Assembly: GCA_003599885.1 (NCBI GenBank)
Contig: QZKW01000076.1
Coordinates: 1 to 64,000, forward strand
DNA: 64,000 nucleotides
Direction: 5' to 3'
DNA from: Desulfobacteraceae bacterium
GTDB lineage: Bacteria > Desulfobacterota > Desulfobacteria > Desulfobacterales > Desulfosalsimonadaceae
Shown here: piece by piece, positions 46,291 to 54,926 of the stretch
How positions within the stretch are numbered: the first letter of the stretch is position 1
Layout: each line of letters starts with the position of its first letter
Made by a program: the position numbers and the translations under genes
Notes under the pieces: model-generated
What the model was told of the DNA's origin: nothing
Databases searched by the model: none
Seen by the model: only the letters and a program-made list of their open reading frames with translations

Positions 46291-46392
46291 ATGATGATTC
46301 GAACCCGTTCCTTATAAAACTGCTTCACGTGAGACGGACCGCAGGTGGAATAAAAATCCGCCATAACCATAAAAAATTTGTGAGTACTCAGC

Positions 46393-47067
46393 TTATCTGC
46401 CTATTGGTACACACATTCGGGTATAGGTTTTCAACCCGGTGTCCAACTCCCCGCATTCTCCATTGTCTGAGGCGCCGACAACAATAATATAGCGTTCGGA
46501 TGGATTCAAAAAAACAGTTTCTTCCGGATTGATGCTTTCTCTGGAAATTGTACCGGAGCGCCATCGAAATAAAACGGGCGTGTGAGAATGACCACAGCAA
46601 ATCAGATGATAAGGCGTCTTGTCAAAAATCTCTTTAGCCCGACCGGTTGTGCCGTTATCCACCGGTTCATACAGCGATCTCACCGAATCAAACGGGAGTG
46701 AATGCGTAAAACAGATTTCATCATCAACGATCTTCATGGGAAGGCTTTCAAGAAATGTGAGAATTCCCTTTTTATCATTGCCCTGGATGTTCATGGAAGA
46801 ACCATTGGTCAGCATATTCTGGATATTAAAATCATTATTGCCCTTAACGGCAGATATTTCAAAACGGGTGATGATGTTAATCATCTCACATAGCTGGTTA
46901 TGCTGCAAGGAATCAAACAGATCGCCTAAATGGATGATTCGGTTTGCCGCATTGCTGCCGTGCAACCGGTTGATGCACGCCTGCATGGCGGCAAGGTTGC
47001 TGTGCGAATCCGCAATAAGCTTGACGCGGCCGGGCCGGGACCATACTTTCACTCGCCTTGTCATCAT
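46393..47067 (-). CDS. Calcineurin-like metallophosphoesterase (YfcE-type)
   Basis: 224 aa. The five metal-binding blocks of the family are visible: ADSHSN (D-x-H), GDLFD, GNND, FTHSLP (His) and CGHSHTP (GHxH). This is the compact YfcE/MJ0936-type phosphodiesterase. Substrates in that family include small phosphodiesters, but none can be assigned here. GGAAA precedes two adjacent ATGs. It is the first gene of the minus-strand run leading to the activase (about 100 nt gap) and nqr genes. Confidence 0.85.
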   Translation of the reverse strand: MMTRRVKVWSRPGRVKLIADSHSNLAAMQACINRLHGSNAANRIIHLGDLFDSLQHNQLCEMINIITRFEISAVKGNNDFNIQNMLTNGSSMNIQGNDKKGILTFLESLPMKIVDDEICFTHSLPFDSVRSLYEPVDNGTTGRAKEIFDKTPYHLICCGHSHTPVLFRWRSGTISRESINPEETVFLNPSERYIIVVGASDNGECGELDTGLKTYTRMCVPIGR

Positions 47068-47158
47068 CTGGTTTCCAAGCTATCCGGTTGGAAATTTCGT
47101 AAAATCAATGCCGCTTCTCGCGTCATTTTTGAAGAGCCTCTGTTTTGATATGATCGGC

Positions 47159-47187
47159 AAGGTATCTTATTGTTCTTATTCTGTCAA
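47159..47187 (-). promoter_or_regulatory. Candidate promoter of the metallophosphoesterase-activase-nqr run
   Basis: On the minus strand a perfect TTGACA (47187-47182) is followed after 17 nt by TACCTT (47164-47159), a weak -10. It lies about 90 nt upstream of the metallophosphoesterase ATG. No other promoter candidate as good is seen before nqrA. Confidence 0.5.
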
Positions 47188-47354
47188 TGCATGGGAAAAG
47201 CGTACCTTGCAATAAATGTCATAAAAATTGTTGGCCTTCGATCTGTTTCTTTGATAAATGACAACTAACTTTAACAAATATATAATTTTTGAATATTTTT
47301 CGAGCCAAATTTTTTCCAGCATGCTTAATAATGCATACAAAGGTATAATAAAAA

Positions 47355-47654
47355 ATGATAAAATCATTAAAAAAAGATTCATGGGTTTTTGTCGCTGTTC
47401 AGGACCCGGGGGGCAATGAACATTTTTTAGGTCTCTATGACCAGGAATCAGATGTGTCTTTTATTCCGATATTTAAAAACAAAGAGGACGCCCAATCCTG
47501 TCTGGTCCACCTGCCCACTCAAAAAGGTGCGAAATATGAAGTCCAGGCCATCATTTTTGAAGATCTGGCAAAAGATGCTTTAAATAATAATTTCGTTATT
47601 TTTCTTCTTGATGGAGAGGGAAAAATTCTTGAAAAAGACCTTCCTTATCATTGA
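47355..47654 (+). CDS. Small conserved-looking cytoplasmic protein coupled to elbB
   Basis: 99 aa. Soluble alpha/beta composition with no signal peptide or membrane segment. The N-terminal half reads SWVFVAVQDPGGNEHFLGLYD with FIPIFKNKEDAQSCL, and the C-terminal half KYEVQAIIFEDLAKDA. The pattern of a beta hairpin, a helix at KNKEDA and a final strand resembles the SseB/DUF3110-like small folds, but I cannot assign a family. AAAGG lies about 12 nt upstream, and a TATAAT lies just before the start (47344-47349). The elbB ATG follows 20 nt after the stop, so coexpression is likely. Confidence 0.7.
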   Translation: MIKSLKKDSWVFVAVQDPGGNEHFLGLYDQESDVSFIPIFKNKEDAQSCLVHLPTQKGAKYEVQAIIFEDLAKDALNNNFVIFLLDGEGKILEKDLPYH

Positions 47655-47674
47655 GTATTACGGAGGATAAAATC

Positions 47675-48328
47675 ATGAAAAGAATTGGGGTCTTATTGTC
47701 CGGATGCGGCGTATATGACGGTTCGGAAATTCATGAGGCCGTCATCACCCTGCTTGCCCTTGACCGCAGCGGCGCGCAAAGCATCTGCATGGCGCCGGAT
47801 ATTGAGCAATACCATGTGATGAATCATTTAACCGGCGAAGCCACTGACGAAAAACGGAATGTACTGGTTGAGTCCGCCCGTATCGCCAGAGGTAAAATCA
47901 AAGACATCAGGACAGTGACAGCCAATGATCTGGATGGATTGATCCTTCCCGGCGGGGTGGGCGCAGTAAAAAACCTGAGCAATTTCGCCATCAAAGGCAA
48001 AGACGCGAATGTCAATTCCGAGGTGTCAAGGCTTGTCAAGGAAATGATCGCTGCCGAAAAACCGGTTGGGGCCATGTGTATTTCCCCGGCAGTGCTGGCA
48101 AAAATTCTTGAGGATAAAAAACCTGAAGTAACCATAGGAAATGACTTCGGCACAGCGGAAACCATTGAAGCCATGGGCGGCGCTCATACCGCCTGTCCGG
48201 TTGACAGAATCCATGTGGATCATGTCAATAAGCTGATCACCACCCCGGCTTATATGATTGGCCCCGGCATTAAGGATATCGCCAGGGGCATTGAAAAGCT
48301 GGTGGACGAAGTTTTAAAGCAGGCCTGA
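47675..48328 (+). CDS. elbB: ElbB-type DJ-1/PfpI-family glyoxalase
   Basis: 217 aa from ATG 47675, with GGAGG 9 nt upstream. The length equals that of E. coli ElbB. Class I glutamine amidotransferase-like fold: an N-terminal VLLSGCGVYDGSEIHEAV, the oxyanion region LILPGGVGAVKNLSNFA, and the nucleophile elbow GAMCISPAVLAK with the catalytic Cys. A conserved MGGAHTACPVD follows. E. coli ElbB has glyoxalase activity and was linked to isoprenoid metabolism. Detoxification of reactive aldehydes is a reasonable reading here. Confidence 0.9.
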   Translation: MKRIGVLLSGCGVYDGSEIHEAVITLLALDRSGAQSICMAPDIEQYHVMNHLTGEATDEKRNVLVESARIARGKIKDIRTVTANDLDGLILPGGVGAVKNLSNFAIKGKDANVNSEVSRLVKEMIAAEKPVGAMCISPAVLAKILEDKKPEVTIGNDFGTAETIEAMGGAHTACPVDRIHVDHVNKLITTPAYMIGPGIKDIARGIEKLVDEVLKQA

Positions 48329-48355
48329 TTGATTTGGCCGGCGAATCAATCAGGC
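48323..48355. terminator. Convergent-gene hairpin containing both stop codons
   Basis: GCCTGATTGATT (48323-48334) and AATCAATCAGGC (48344-48355) form a perfect 12-bp stem around a GC-rich 9-nt loop. The elbB stop (48326-48328) lies in one arm and the DHH-CBS stop (48346-48348) in the other. There is no T tract on either side, so it may stabilise both 3' ends or act with Rho rather than alone. Confidence 0.5.
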
Positions 48356-49644
48356 AGCAGGTCATAAAAATACAGCATGGCGTCAGACCTTGACATAATC
48401 CCAATGATTTTTCCGTCTTTGACCACCGGCAATCTCCCGATATCATGCTTGACCATGATTCGGGCGGCCTCCATCGGGCTTTTATCCGGACCGATGGTGA
48501 TGTTTCTCGTACTCATAAATGCCTTGACAGGTGATTTCAACTGACTGGATTTTTTAATTTTTTGAAAGTCACGTCTTGAAATTACCCCTACCAGTTGTTC
48601 ATCATCGACCACCGGAAGACCGGTGCATCCCTTTTCCTTCAGCAGGTTGGCAACATCATTCATTGGCGTATCTGATGTAACGCTGAAAACCGGATAAGAC
48701 ATCAAGTCACTGATCATCACAGAAGATTGCTGGTTGCCTTTAAGCAGTTCCAGCAACCAGTCTTTCAATGCATCCGGACTGGCGGATTTGATCATGGCGG
48801 ACCCTGCGCCCGGATGCCCGCCGCCGCCCATGCTTCTCATGATGGAACCGACATTGATATCGTCCACATTGCTTCGGCCGATCACAATGCACCGGTCATT
48901 ATCCTTATGAACAAAAATTCCAAACGCAGCATCCACGTTGAGAATGTCCCGGTACATATTAATGACCAGCGACAAATTATTCACATGGCCCTCAATGACG
49001 ACGGAATTAATGCTGACCGAAAAATGATTGATTTTGATCCGGGGCGCGGTTTTAATCATTTCAAATAATATGTTTCTTTGTTTTTCCCCATAAGCCGGCT
49101 GCAAAAAAGTGGATAGAATGTTCAGGTCCGCTTTATTTTCCAGCAGATATCCGGCGGCATATGCATCTTCAGCAGTTGTCGACGAAAACGTCAGGCTGCC
49201 GGTGTCTTCATACAGTCCGGTCAAAAAAAGTGTGGCCTGCATAGGTGTCAAAAGAATGTCGCGTTTTTTGATTTCGCGAATCATGAGAGTGATATTGGCG
49301 CCTTTCTTTTCATGGCATTTCCAGGACGCATTAAAATCACACGGATTTTGATGGTGGTCCCAAACGTGGATGTCCAGATTTTCATTCTTTTTTAAGCTGC
49401 CCATAGGTTCAAGCCGCGACCACTTGCTGGTATCGACAACAATCAGTCGGGTGACTTTTTCGAGATCAATATCACTAATGGTTTGGGTTTCAAAAAGGTC
49501 TTTATGGATGGATAGAAACGCTTTCACGTTCGGGTTAATTGCCTTAGGGAGGATGGGCACTGCGTCCGGGTATAAAACGGTGCTGGCGATTACGGAGGCA
49601 AATCCGTCAAAATCAGCGCTTCGATGCGTCGTGATGATCTGCAT
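48346..49644 (-). CDS. DHH/DHHA1 phosphoesterase with two CBS domains
   Basis: 432 aa. The N-terminal DHH domain has THRSADFDGFAS, VVDTS and the name-giving DHHQNP. The DHHA1 domain ends in GGGGHPGAGSAM (glycine-rich substrate loop). Two CBS modules follow (about residues 310-365, LMSYPVFSV..TGLPVVDDEQLVGVIS, and about 370-430, GRLPVVKDGKIIGIMSR). In many Desulfobacterota and Aquificae the same DHH-CBS arrangement is the N-terminal half of long A-adding tRNA nucleotidyltransferases. Here the polymerase half is absent: the protein stops after CBS and the converging elbB follows. CBS domains suggest regulation by adenine nucleotides. AGGAC lies 7 nt before the ATG. Confidence 0.87.
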   Translation of the reverse strand: MQIITTHRSADFDGFASVIASTVLYPDAVPILPKAINPNVKAFLSIHKDLFETQTISDIDLEKVTRLIVVDTSKWSRLEPMGSLKKNENLDIHVWDHHQNPCDFNASWKCHEKKGANITLMIREIKKRDILLTPMQATLFLTGLYEDTGSLTFSSTTAEDAYAAGYLLENKADLNILSTFLQPAYGEKQRNILFEMIKTAPRIKINHFSVSINSVVIEGHVNNLSLVINMYRDILNVDAAFGIFVHKDNDRCIVIGRSNVDDINVGSIMRSMGGGGHPGAGSAMIKSASPDALKDWLLELLKGNQQSSVMISDLMSYPVFSVTSDTPMNDVANLLKEKGCTGLPVVDDEQLVGVISRRDFQKIKKSSQLKSPVKAFMSTRNITIGPDKSPMEAARIMVKHDIGRLPVVKDGKIIGIMSRSDAMLYFYDLLPD

Positions 49645-49710
49645 GGGTGCGTCCTGTCAGAAAGAGTATCAAGCCGAGGATAGAAGAATAGATTAAAATT
49701 TTAAGTATTT

Positions 49711-49738
49711 ATTCTATGTCGTAATCAAAAAAAGTCAA
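49711..49738 (-). promoter_or_regulatory. Sigma-70 promoter of the DHH-CBS gene
   Basis: On the minus strand TTGACT (49738-49733), a 16-nt spacer and TAGAAT (49716-49711) form a good promoter about 65 nt upstream of the ATG. The 328-nt gap 49645-49972 holds this and the divergent promoter at 49882, and I see no gene in it. Confidence 0.65.
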
Positions 49739-49881
49739 GGAGTTTACTGTTTCGTCAATATAACAGTATGATTTCAAGATATATTTTTGTAAATAACTCA
49801 TCGCACTATCGCTAATTGCCCGCCCACAGTATATTTGAAAATCGTGAATTTTGTAAACTAACTGAAAATATTGTTTTTTTC

Positions 49882-49924
49882 TTGACTTGAAATTTAAAAA
49901 TGGTATTAATGTAACAATATTGTT
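49882..49924 (+). promoter_or_regulatory. Promoter of the tandem-PilZ gene with palindromic operator-like site
   Basis: TTGACT (49882-49887), a 17-nt spacer and ATTAAT (49905-49910) precede the PilZ gene. The palindrome AACAATATTGTT (49913-49924) sits where transcription would start, a typical place for a repressor site. A related half, AATATTGTTTT, occurs about 45 nt upstream. Confidence 0.55.
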
Positions 49925-49972
49925 TTCTATCCAATATACCTGTCAAAAAACTGAACACGGTTTTATAATTTA

Positions 49973-52069
49973 ATGGATTATATCCAAAAAACCAAAGAAA
50001 CAACCCAGCCAGCAGATTCTTCCCAGAACGCCTTGCGGATTATTGATACGGATTTGGATGCTTTGGGAAAGCCCCCTGTCATTCAAAACGAAAAAAGCAT
50101 TAAAAAGAAAGCTCTTGTTAATCAACTGAATCATATCCACTTCAAGAATGAAACGATCCGTATCAATTTCAAGCACATCCGTGATGGCCATGCGATTTCC
50201 TTTTATGCCACCCCTCAACCCACCTTCGGAATAAGGCTGGTTTGCCTCTGGCAGGAATTGCCCGATGTCAGCCATCTCCTCACGACATACAAATTCCATA
50301 ATTTTATTGTCATCAATCATCAAAACATCACGACCGTTCATGCCGAACTTCGCGGTATCAGCAACAAGGGAATCTGTCTCACACTCCCGGAAAAATCAAC
50401 ACAAACCACTTCCCGGAAAATTAAACGCTATCCATGCGAGAATCTGGATGCGCAATTAATTCAAAATGGAATTATTTTTTTGGGGGCGCTGATTGACTTC
50501 AGCGCCAACTCCTTTAAAATTCAAATCAAATCTTCTCCCACCGAATCCTTCCAATGGATCAACACCAAAGACAATCTCAACCTGATCCTGTCCAATGGAA
50601 AAGGGACCATTTATTCCGGCCAATGCCATATCATCAAACAACAAGGGTGTTCCGGCAGAAAGACCATTATTCTCCAGCCGGTTCATGAAACCATCCAGCG
50701 CTTTAATCCCCAGGTTTTCCGGAGTAAACGTCTGGCGCTCACGCCCTCCCCTGATATTTTTTTTACCCACCCGTTAAGTCATACATTTATCAATTTAAAA
50801 ATTATTGACCTGTCCGGTTCCGGTCTTTCGGTGGAGGATGATGAAAACAGTGCGGTGCTTCTGCCAGGAATGATCATTCCCTCCATGACCCTGAACTTTG
50901 CCGGCAGCTTTAATTTTCATTGCAAAGCCCAGGTGGTTTACAGAAAACTCGTTGAGACGGATTCGCAAAAACCGGTTGTCAAATGCGGCATTGCATTTCT
51001 CGATATGAATCCAGAGGATCATATGCGGCTGCTGTCGCTTCTGCATCAAACCGTTAATAAAAATTTTTATATCTGCAATGAAGTGGACATGGATGATTTG
51101 TGGACGTTTTTCTTTGCCAGCGGATTTTTATATCCAAGAAAATATGCCTTTATCCATGAAAGCAAACAAAAAATAAAAACAACATATGAACGGCTCTATA
51201 CAAAAAATTCAAACATCGCCCGACACTTCACCTGGCAAAAAAAAGGGGAAATTCTCGGTCATCTGTCCATGCTGCGGTTCTACCAAAACACCTGGCTCAT
51301 TCAACATCTGGCTGCCATCGCATCCAAAGATCAACTTCGTATCGGCATCGAAATCTTAAATCAGATCGGATCATATGCCTATGACTGCCACCGCCTCTAT
51401 TCCAGCCACATGGATTATCTGATCTGTTACTTCAGACCGGAAAATCAATTTCCGAATCATTTTTTCGGAGGCGTCGCCCGTAGCATTAAAAACCCTAAAG
51501 CCTGTTCCATTGATACATTCGTTTATTATCACTATCGTAAATCAGCCATCACCATGCCTGACTTACCGGAAGACTGGACCTTAACAACACCCGGCTATAC
51601 TGATCTTACGGCGTTTGAAAACTATTATGAAAATCGATCGGGAGGGCTCATGCTGGATGCGCTGGACCTCATACCCGAGGATGAAGAGATGACCCAGCGG
51701 CATGATCTGTCTTCCGAGTATTCAAAAATTGAACTGAAAAGAGAACGGCGACTGTATGCGTTAAAACATAACAATCAGTTAAGAGCTGTTTTTATGTTGA
51801 ATGTCTCGAATTTTGCCGTCAACCTGTCTGATTTAACGAATTGCATCAGTGTATTTGTTGTCGACCCGGAAAATTTACCGGCAGCCATCCTCACTGCCGC
51901 TGTTTCGTCACTATCAGAACACTACAAAGAAAAAAAATTCCCTGTTTTGCTGTTCCCTGCGGAATACGCAACCATGCATTGTTTAAAATATGAGAAACTT
52001 TATGATCTCTGGACGCTCAATATGCAGCATACGGATGATTATTTCAAAAATTTCAATCATCTCTCCTGA
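49973..52069 (+). CDS. Tandem PilZ-domain protein with large uncharacterised C-terminal domain
   Basis: 698 aa, no signal peptide or clear membrane segment. Two PilZ-like domains can be seen. A degenerate one (about residues 148-238) has RKIKR then DFSANS. A fuller one (about 250-360) has RSKR at 250-253 and DLSGSG from 279, close to the RxxxR and D/NxSxxG motifs that bind cyclic-di-GMP. The C-terminal 330 residues (GEILGHLSMLRFYQNTWL, IDTFVYYHYRKS) loosely resemble a GNAT-like acyltransferase fold; this is only an impression. The protein is probably a c-di-GMP-responsive effector. The ribosome binding site is weak. A methyltransferase gene follows 70 nt later on the same strand. Confidence 0.72.
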   Translation: MDYIQKTKETTQPADSSQNALRIIDTDLDALGKPPVIQNEKSIKKKALVNQLNHIHFKNETIRINFKHIRDGHAISFYATPQPTFGIRLVCLWQELPDVSHLLTTYKFHNFIVINHQNITTVHAELRGISNKGICLTLPEKSTQTTSRKIKRYPCENLDAQLIQNGIIFLGALIDFSANSFKIQIKSSPTESFQWINTKDNLNLILSNGKGTIYSGQCHIIKQQGCSGRKTIILQPVHETIQRFNPQVFRSKRLALTPSPDIFFTHPLSHTFINLKIIDLSGSGLSVEDDENSAVLLPGMIIPSMTLNFAGSFNFHCKAQVVYRKLVETDSQKPVVKCGIAFLDMNPEDHMRLLSLLHQTVNKNFYICNEVDMDDLWTFFFASGFLYPRKYAFIHESKQKIKTTYERLYTKNSNIARHFTWQKKGEILGHLSMLRFYQNTWLIQHLAAIASKDQLRIGIEILNQIGSYAYDCHRLYSSHMDYLICYFRPENQFPNHFFGGVARSIKNPKACSIDTFVYYHYRKSAITMPDLPEDWTLTTPGYTDLTAFENYYENRSGGLMLDALDLIPEDEEMTQRHDLSSEYSKIELKRERRLYALKHNNQLRAVFMLNVSNFAVNLSDLTNCISVFVVDPENLPAAILTAAVSSLSEHYKEKKFPVLLFPAEYATMHCLKYEKLYDLWTLNMQHTDDYFKNFNHLS

Positions 52070-52139
52070 TAGGGGTTACAACACCAATTGGAATCGCATC
52101 TCTGGCTGACATCTATTTATCCTTTATAAAGTGAGAAAA

Positions 52140-52958
52140 ATGACGACTCTGCTCGCACACAGCTATTTAATGGAAAACGATCAGGAAATTCTAAGACTAA
52201 AACTTAAAACGGACCGTGTTGCCCTTGAAAAACAGGCGCTATGGGCCGGCATCAAACCCGGTATGCGGGTTGCCGATGTGGGATGCGGTGCGGGACAGAC
52301 GACTTATTTTTTAGATCAATTAATCCAGCCCGGAGGAGAAATCATCGGCATCGACAGCTCCAGCGAAAGAATAAAACATGCCCGAATGAACTTCTCTAAC
52401 GAAACCACAAAATTTATCTGTCGGGATATCACAGATGATTTGGACGATATCGGCACCTTTGATTTTATCTGGGTGCGGTTCCTGCTTGAATACCACCGGT
52501 CCAACAGCTTTGAAATTGTCAAAAACATCTCCAAAATCCTAAACCCAGGCGGTATTCTTTGCCTGATTGACCTGGACCACAATTGCCTGAATCATTATAA
52601 TGCCCCACCGTTATTAATGAAAAGCCTTTCCGGAATCATGAGCCAATTGGAAACCACTAAAAACTTTGACCCCTATGCCGGTAGAAAACTATATTCTTAT
52701 CTTTATGATTTAAATTTTGAAGACATTGATATGGACTTGTCCGCTCACCATCTTCTCTTTGGGAAACTCAATAAAACAGATGAGTTCAACTGGACAACAA
52801 AGGCAAAAGTAGCGGTTAAGAATTCCGGATATGATTTTAGTGAGTTTCCCGGCGGGTTTGATGAATTTTTTGAGGAATTTCAGGCATTCTTTTTGGATCC
52901 CCGGCGATTTACGTATACCCCCATTATTTCATGCAGAGGGTGTAAACCCCCATTGTGA
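52140..52958 (+). CDS. Class I SAM-dependent methyltransferase
   Basis: 272 aa from ATG 52140; a GTG 9 nt earlier is also possible. Rossmann methyltransferase with motif I VADVGCGAGQTTYF, the acidic motif II GIDSSSERI, and motif IV FDFIWVRFLLEY followed by PGGILCLIDLDHN. The C-terminal third lacks any family signature I can name, so the substrate (small molecule, lipid or protein) is open. It directly follows the tandem-PilZ gene and converges on the HD-GYP gene, with the two stops only 1 nt apart. Confidence 0.85.
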   Translation: MTTLLAHSYLMENDQEILRLKLKTDRVALEKQALWAGIKPGMRVADVGCGAGQTTYFLDQLIQPGGEIIGIDSSSERIKHARMNFSNETTKFICRDITDDLDDIGTFDFIWVRFLLEYHRSNSFEIVKNISKILNPGGILCLIDLDHNCLNHYNAPPLLMKSLSGIMSQLETTKNFDPYAGRKLYSYLYDLNFEDIDMDLSAHHLLFGKLNKTDEFNWTTKAKVAVKNSGYDFSEFPGGFDEFFEEFQAFFLDPRRFTYTPIISCRGCKPPL

Positions 52959-52959
52959 T

Positions 52960-54918
52960 TTATCCGGTTGATGCACGGAGTAATCCACCATTATTATGGA
53001 TAAATTTCTTTTGATAATACTGGATAAACGCGGTCACAACCTGCTGATCAAAAAACGTTCCGCTCTTTTCTTTTAATATCTCTATCACCTGGTCCGGCGG
53101 CATGGGCTCGTTATAATAGCGGTTTGCGGTCAATGCTTCAAAATAATCCGCCACCGCGATAATTCTGGCCCCAAGCGGGATATCTTCGCCCCGGACGCCT
53201 TGCGGGTATCCGCTTCCGTCAAATTTTTCGTGATGCGCAGCGGCGATTTCAGGGACCGCCTTCAGCGGGCCCTCAAAATTGATTTGTTCAAGGATTTCTT
53301 TAGTTTTGTCCACATGATATTTAACATATTCATATTCATGTTCGGTCAACTTATCCGCCTTTTTCAGCATGGAGTCCGGAATGCCGATCTTCCCGTAATC
53401 GTGAAGGAGCGCCGCCACCCGGACGACTTCGCCATCTTCCTTATTAAGACCCAGTTCATCGCAGATACCTGCAGAAAATTCCGCTACCCACTCTGAGTGA
53501 CCTTTGGTGACCGGGTCTCTGGCATCAATGCTTGAAACCAGCACTTTCAACACAGACTTCAACTGTTTTTTCTGGGATTCCAGATGTTGGGTATGCCGAA
53601 TGCTGATGCCGATGAAATGGGAGATTCCCATGAGCAAGCTCATATCGCTGTGAACGAGAAGGCGTCTGGACTGGATATTGTCCACAGCCAGAATGCCGAT
53701 GCTTTCATTATCGCAAATGATCGGACAGCAAATAAAAGACTTGGCCCCCATTTTTTGCGCAAAACTGACGCTTTTACTGGAGAGCGTTTCCTGAAACTCA
53801 TTGATATCATTGATGAGCTTTGGCTTTTTCTCCTTAAAACAAATGACGAAAACACCCTTTGAACTCGGATTATCCAAATGAAAATACAGTTTTTGTAAAA
53901 CATTATACTGTTCTTCGGTATACCCGAAACCGGCCCTGAAATTCATCAGCGTGCCTTCCTTGTTGGCCAGCATGATCAATCCGCGATCAAAATCAAGCCG
54001 CTTGTCCAGCACGGAAACCACTTCCGTCAACACATCATCCAGGTGATTGTACCGGTTGACGATTTGACCGATCTCCCGGGTAATTAAACGATTATTGTAA
54101 TTGATTTCAATCTGGTCCACCAACTGGTCTGTTGAATCCTTTAAATTTTGGAGCGCGTCGTTGAGATTGTTTTTTTCCATCCGAACCGCGATGAGAGAAA
54201 CAGACAATATCAAAACCGCAAAAATGGCATATGCCGGGATTAAAGCCCCCAGCGGGAAAAAAAACGCCATCAACAGACCTGCTGCGATCAGAAATAACGT
54301 GATATAATTTTTGATCAGATTCAAATAATTATAAAATGTTTTTTCCCAGGAAATGATATAGCGGCAGCAAGAATCTCCTTTAAATATGCATTCCGGATGC
54401 TCAATCCGGGGCTCTCGATGGTTAAAAATCATAGTTACGGCATCGAAAAACCCTTTTCGATTCTCACACTGGAAGGGTTTTTCGTTTGTTCCGGCATAGG
54501 GCGTCACAGTGATCTGAACCGTATTCGAAGCCAGCATTTTCGATTCAAATCGCGATGAGTGTGTAAATCCTGCTGATGCTTTTTCTATGAACTGATAGGC
54601 TTTGGCAGGGGTGGCCATGCCTAAAATATATTGCCGCATCACGCCGATGGTTTCTGGAGAAGCTGAAAAACGGCCGGCTTCTCTGGCGATATTTTCATTT
54701 TCCGTTAGAACGACAAGCCGTTCGTAGAAACGATCAATCTGATGCTGGGTGAACCAGTGTCCCTGATCATCTACTTCATGAGGTTTCATCCCGGCGTCGG
54801 CCAGAAGACCCTTGACATTGATATCCGGATAATTTTTTTTTACCAATTGAACATACGAATGAATGATTCGGCTGTTATACAACGGCTTATCCTGATGCTG
54901 GGTCATAATTCGGGGCAT
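52960..54918 (-). CDS. Membrane sensor with V4R-like, GAF and HD-GYP (cyclic-di-GMP phosphodiesterase) domains
   Basis: 652 aa from ATG 54918, chosen for the AAAGG about 6 nt upstream; an ATG at 54960 overlaps the previous gene. Residues about 1-190 form a soluble sensor ending in CIFKGDSCCRYIISW, like the cysteine-bearing ends of V4R/heme-NO-type domains. Two transmembrane helices follow (about 205-250), then a coiled coil, a GAF domain (about 285-430) and the HD-GYP domain (about 450-640). The HD pair is His506-Asp507 (HDYGKIGIPD), and HHEKFDGSGYPQG begins at 562, so the metal-binding residues of an active c-di-GMP phosphodiesterase are present. The N-terminal ligand is unknown. Confidence 0.87.
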   Translation of the reverse strand: MPRIMTQHQDKPLYNSRIIHSYVQLVKKNYPDINVKGLLADAGMKPHEVDDQGHWFTQHQIDRFYERLVVLTENENIAREAGRFSASPETIGVMRQYILGMATPAKAYQFIEKASAGFTHSSRFESKMLASNTVQITVTPYAGTNEKPFQCENRKGFFDAVTMIFNHREPRIEHPECIFKGDSCCRYIISWEKTFYNYLNLIKNYITLFLIAAGLLMAFFFPLGALIPAYAIFAVLILSVSLIAVRMEKNNLNDALQNLKDSTDQLVDQIEINYNNRLITREIGQIVNRYNHLDDVLTEVVSVLDKRLDFDRGLIMLANKEGTLMNFRAGFGYTEEQYNVLQKLYFHLDNPSSKGVFVICFKEKKPKLINDINEFQETLSSKSVSFAQKMGAKSFICCPIICDNESIGILAVDNIQSRRLLVHSDMSLLMGISHFIGISIRHTQHLESQKKQLKSVLKVLVSSIDARDPVTKGHSEWVAEFSAGICDELGLNKEDGEVVRVAALLHDYGKIGIPDSMLKKADKLTEHEYEYVKYHVDKTKEILEQINFEGPLKAVPEIAAAHHEKFDGSGYPQGVRGEDIPLGARIIAVADYFEALTANRYYNEPMPPDQVIEILKEKSGTFFDQQVVTAFIQYYQKKFIHNNGGLLRASTG

Positions 54919-54926
54919 GAAGGCCT

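Noticed and set aside
47176-47382. Hydrophobic 68-residue minus-strand frame
   Set aside because: Overlaps the start of the plus-strand 99-aa gene, has no ribosome binding site and lies in AT-rich intergenic DNA.
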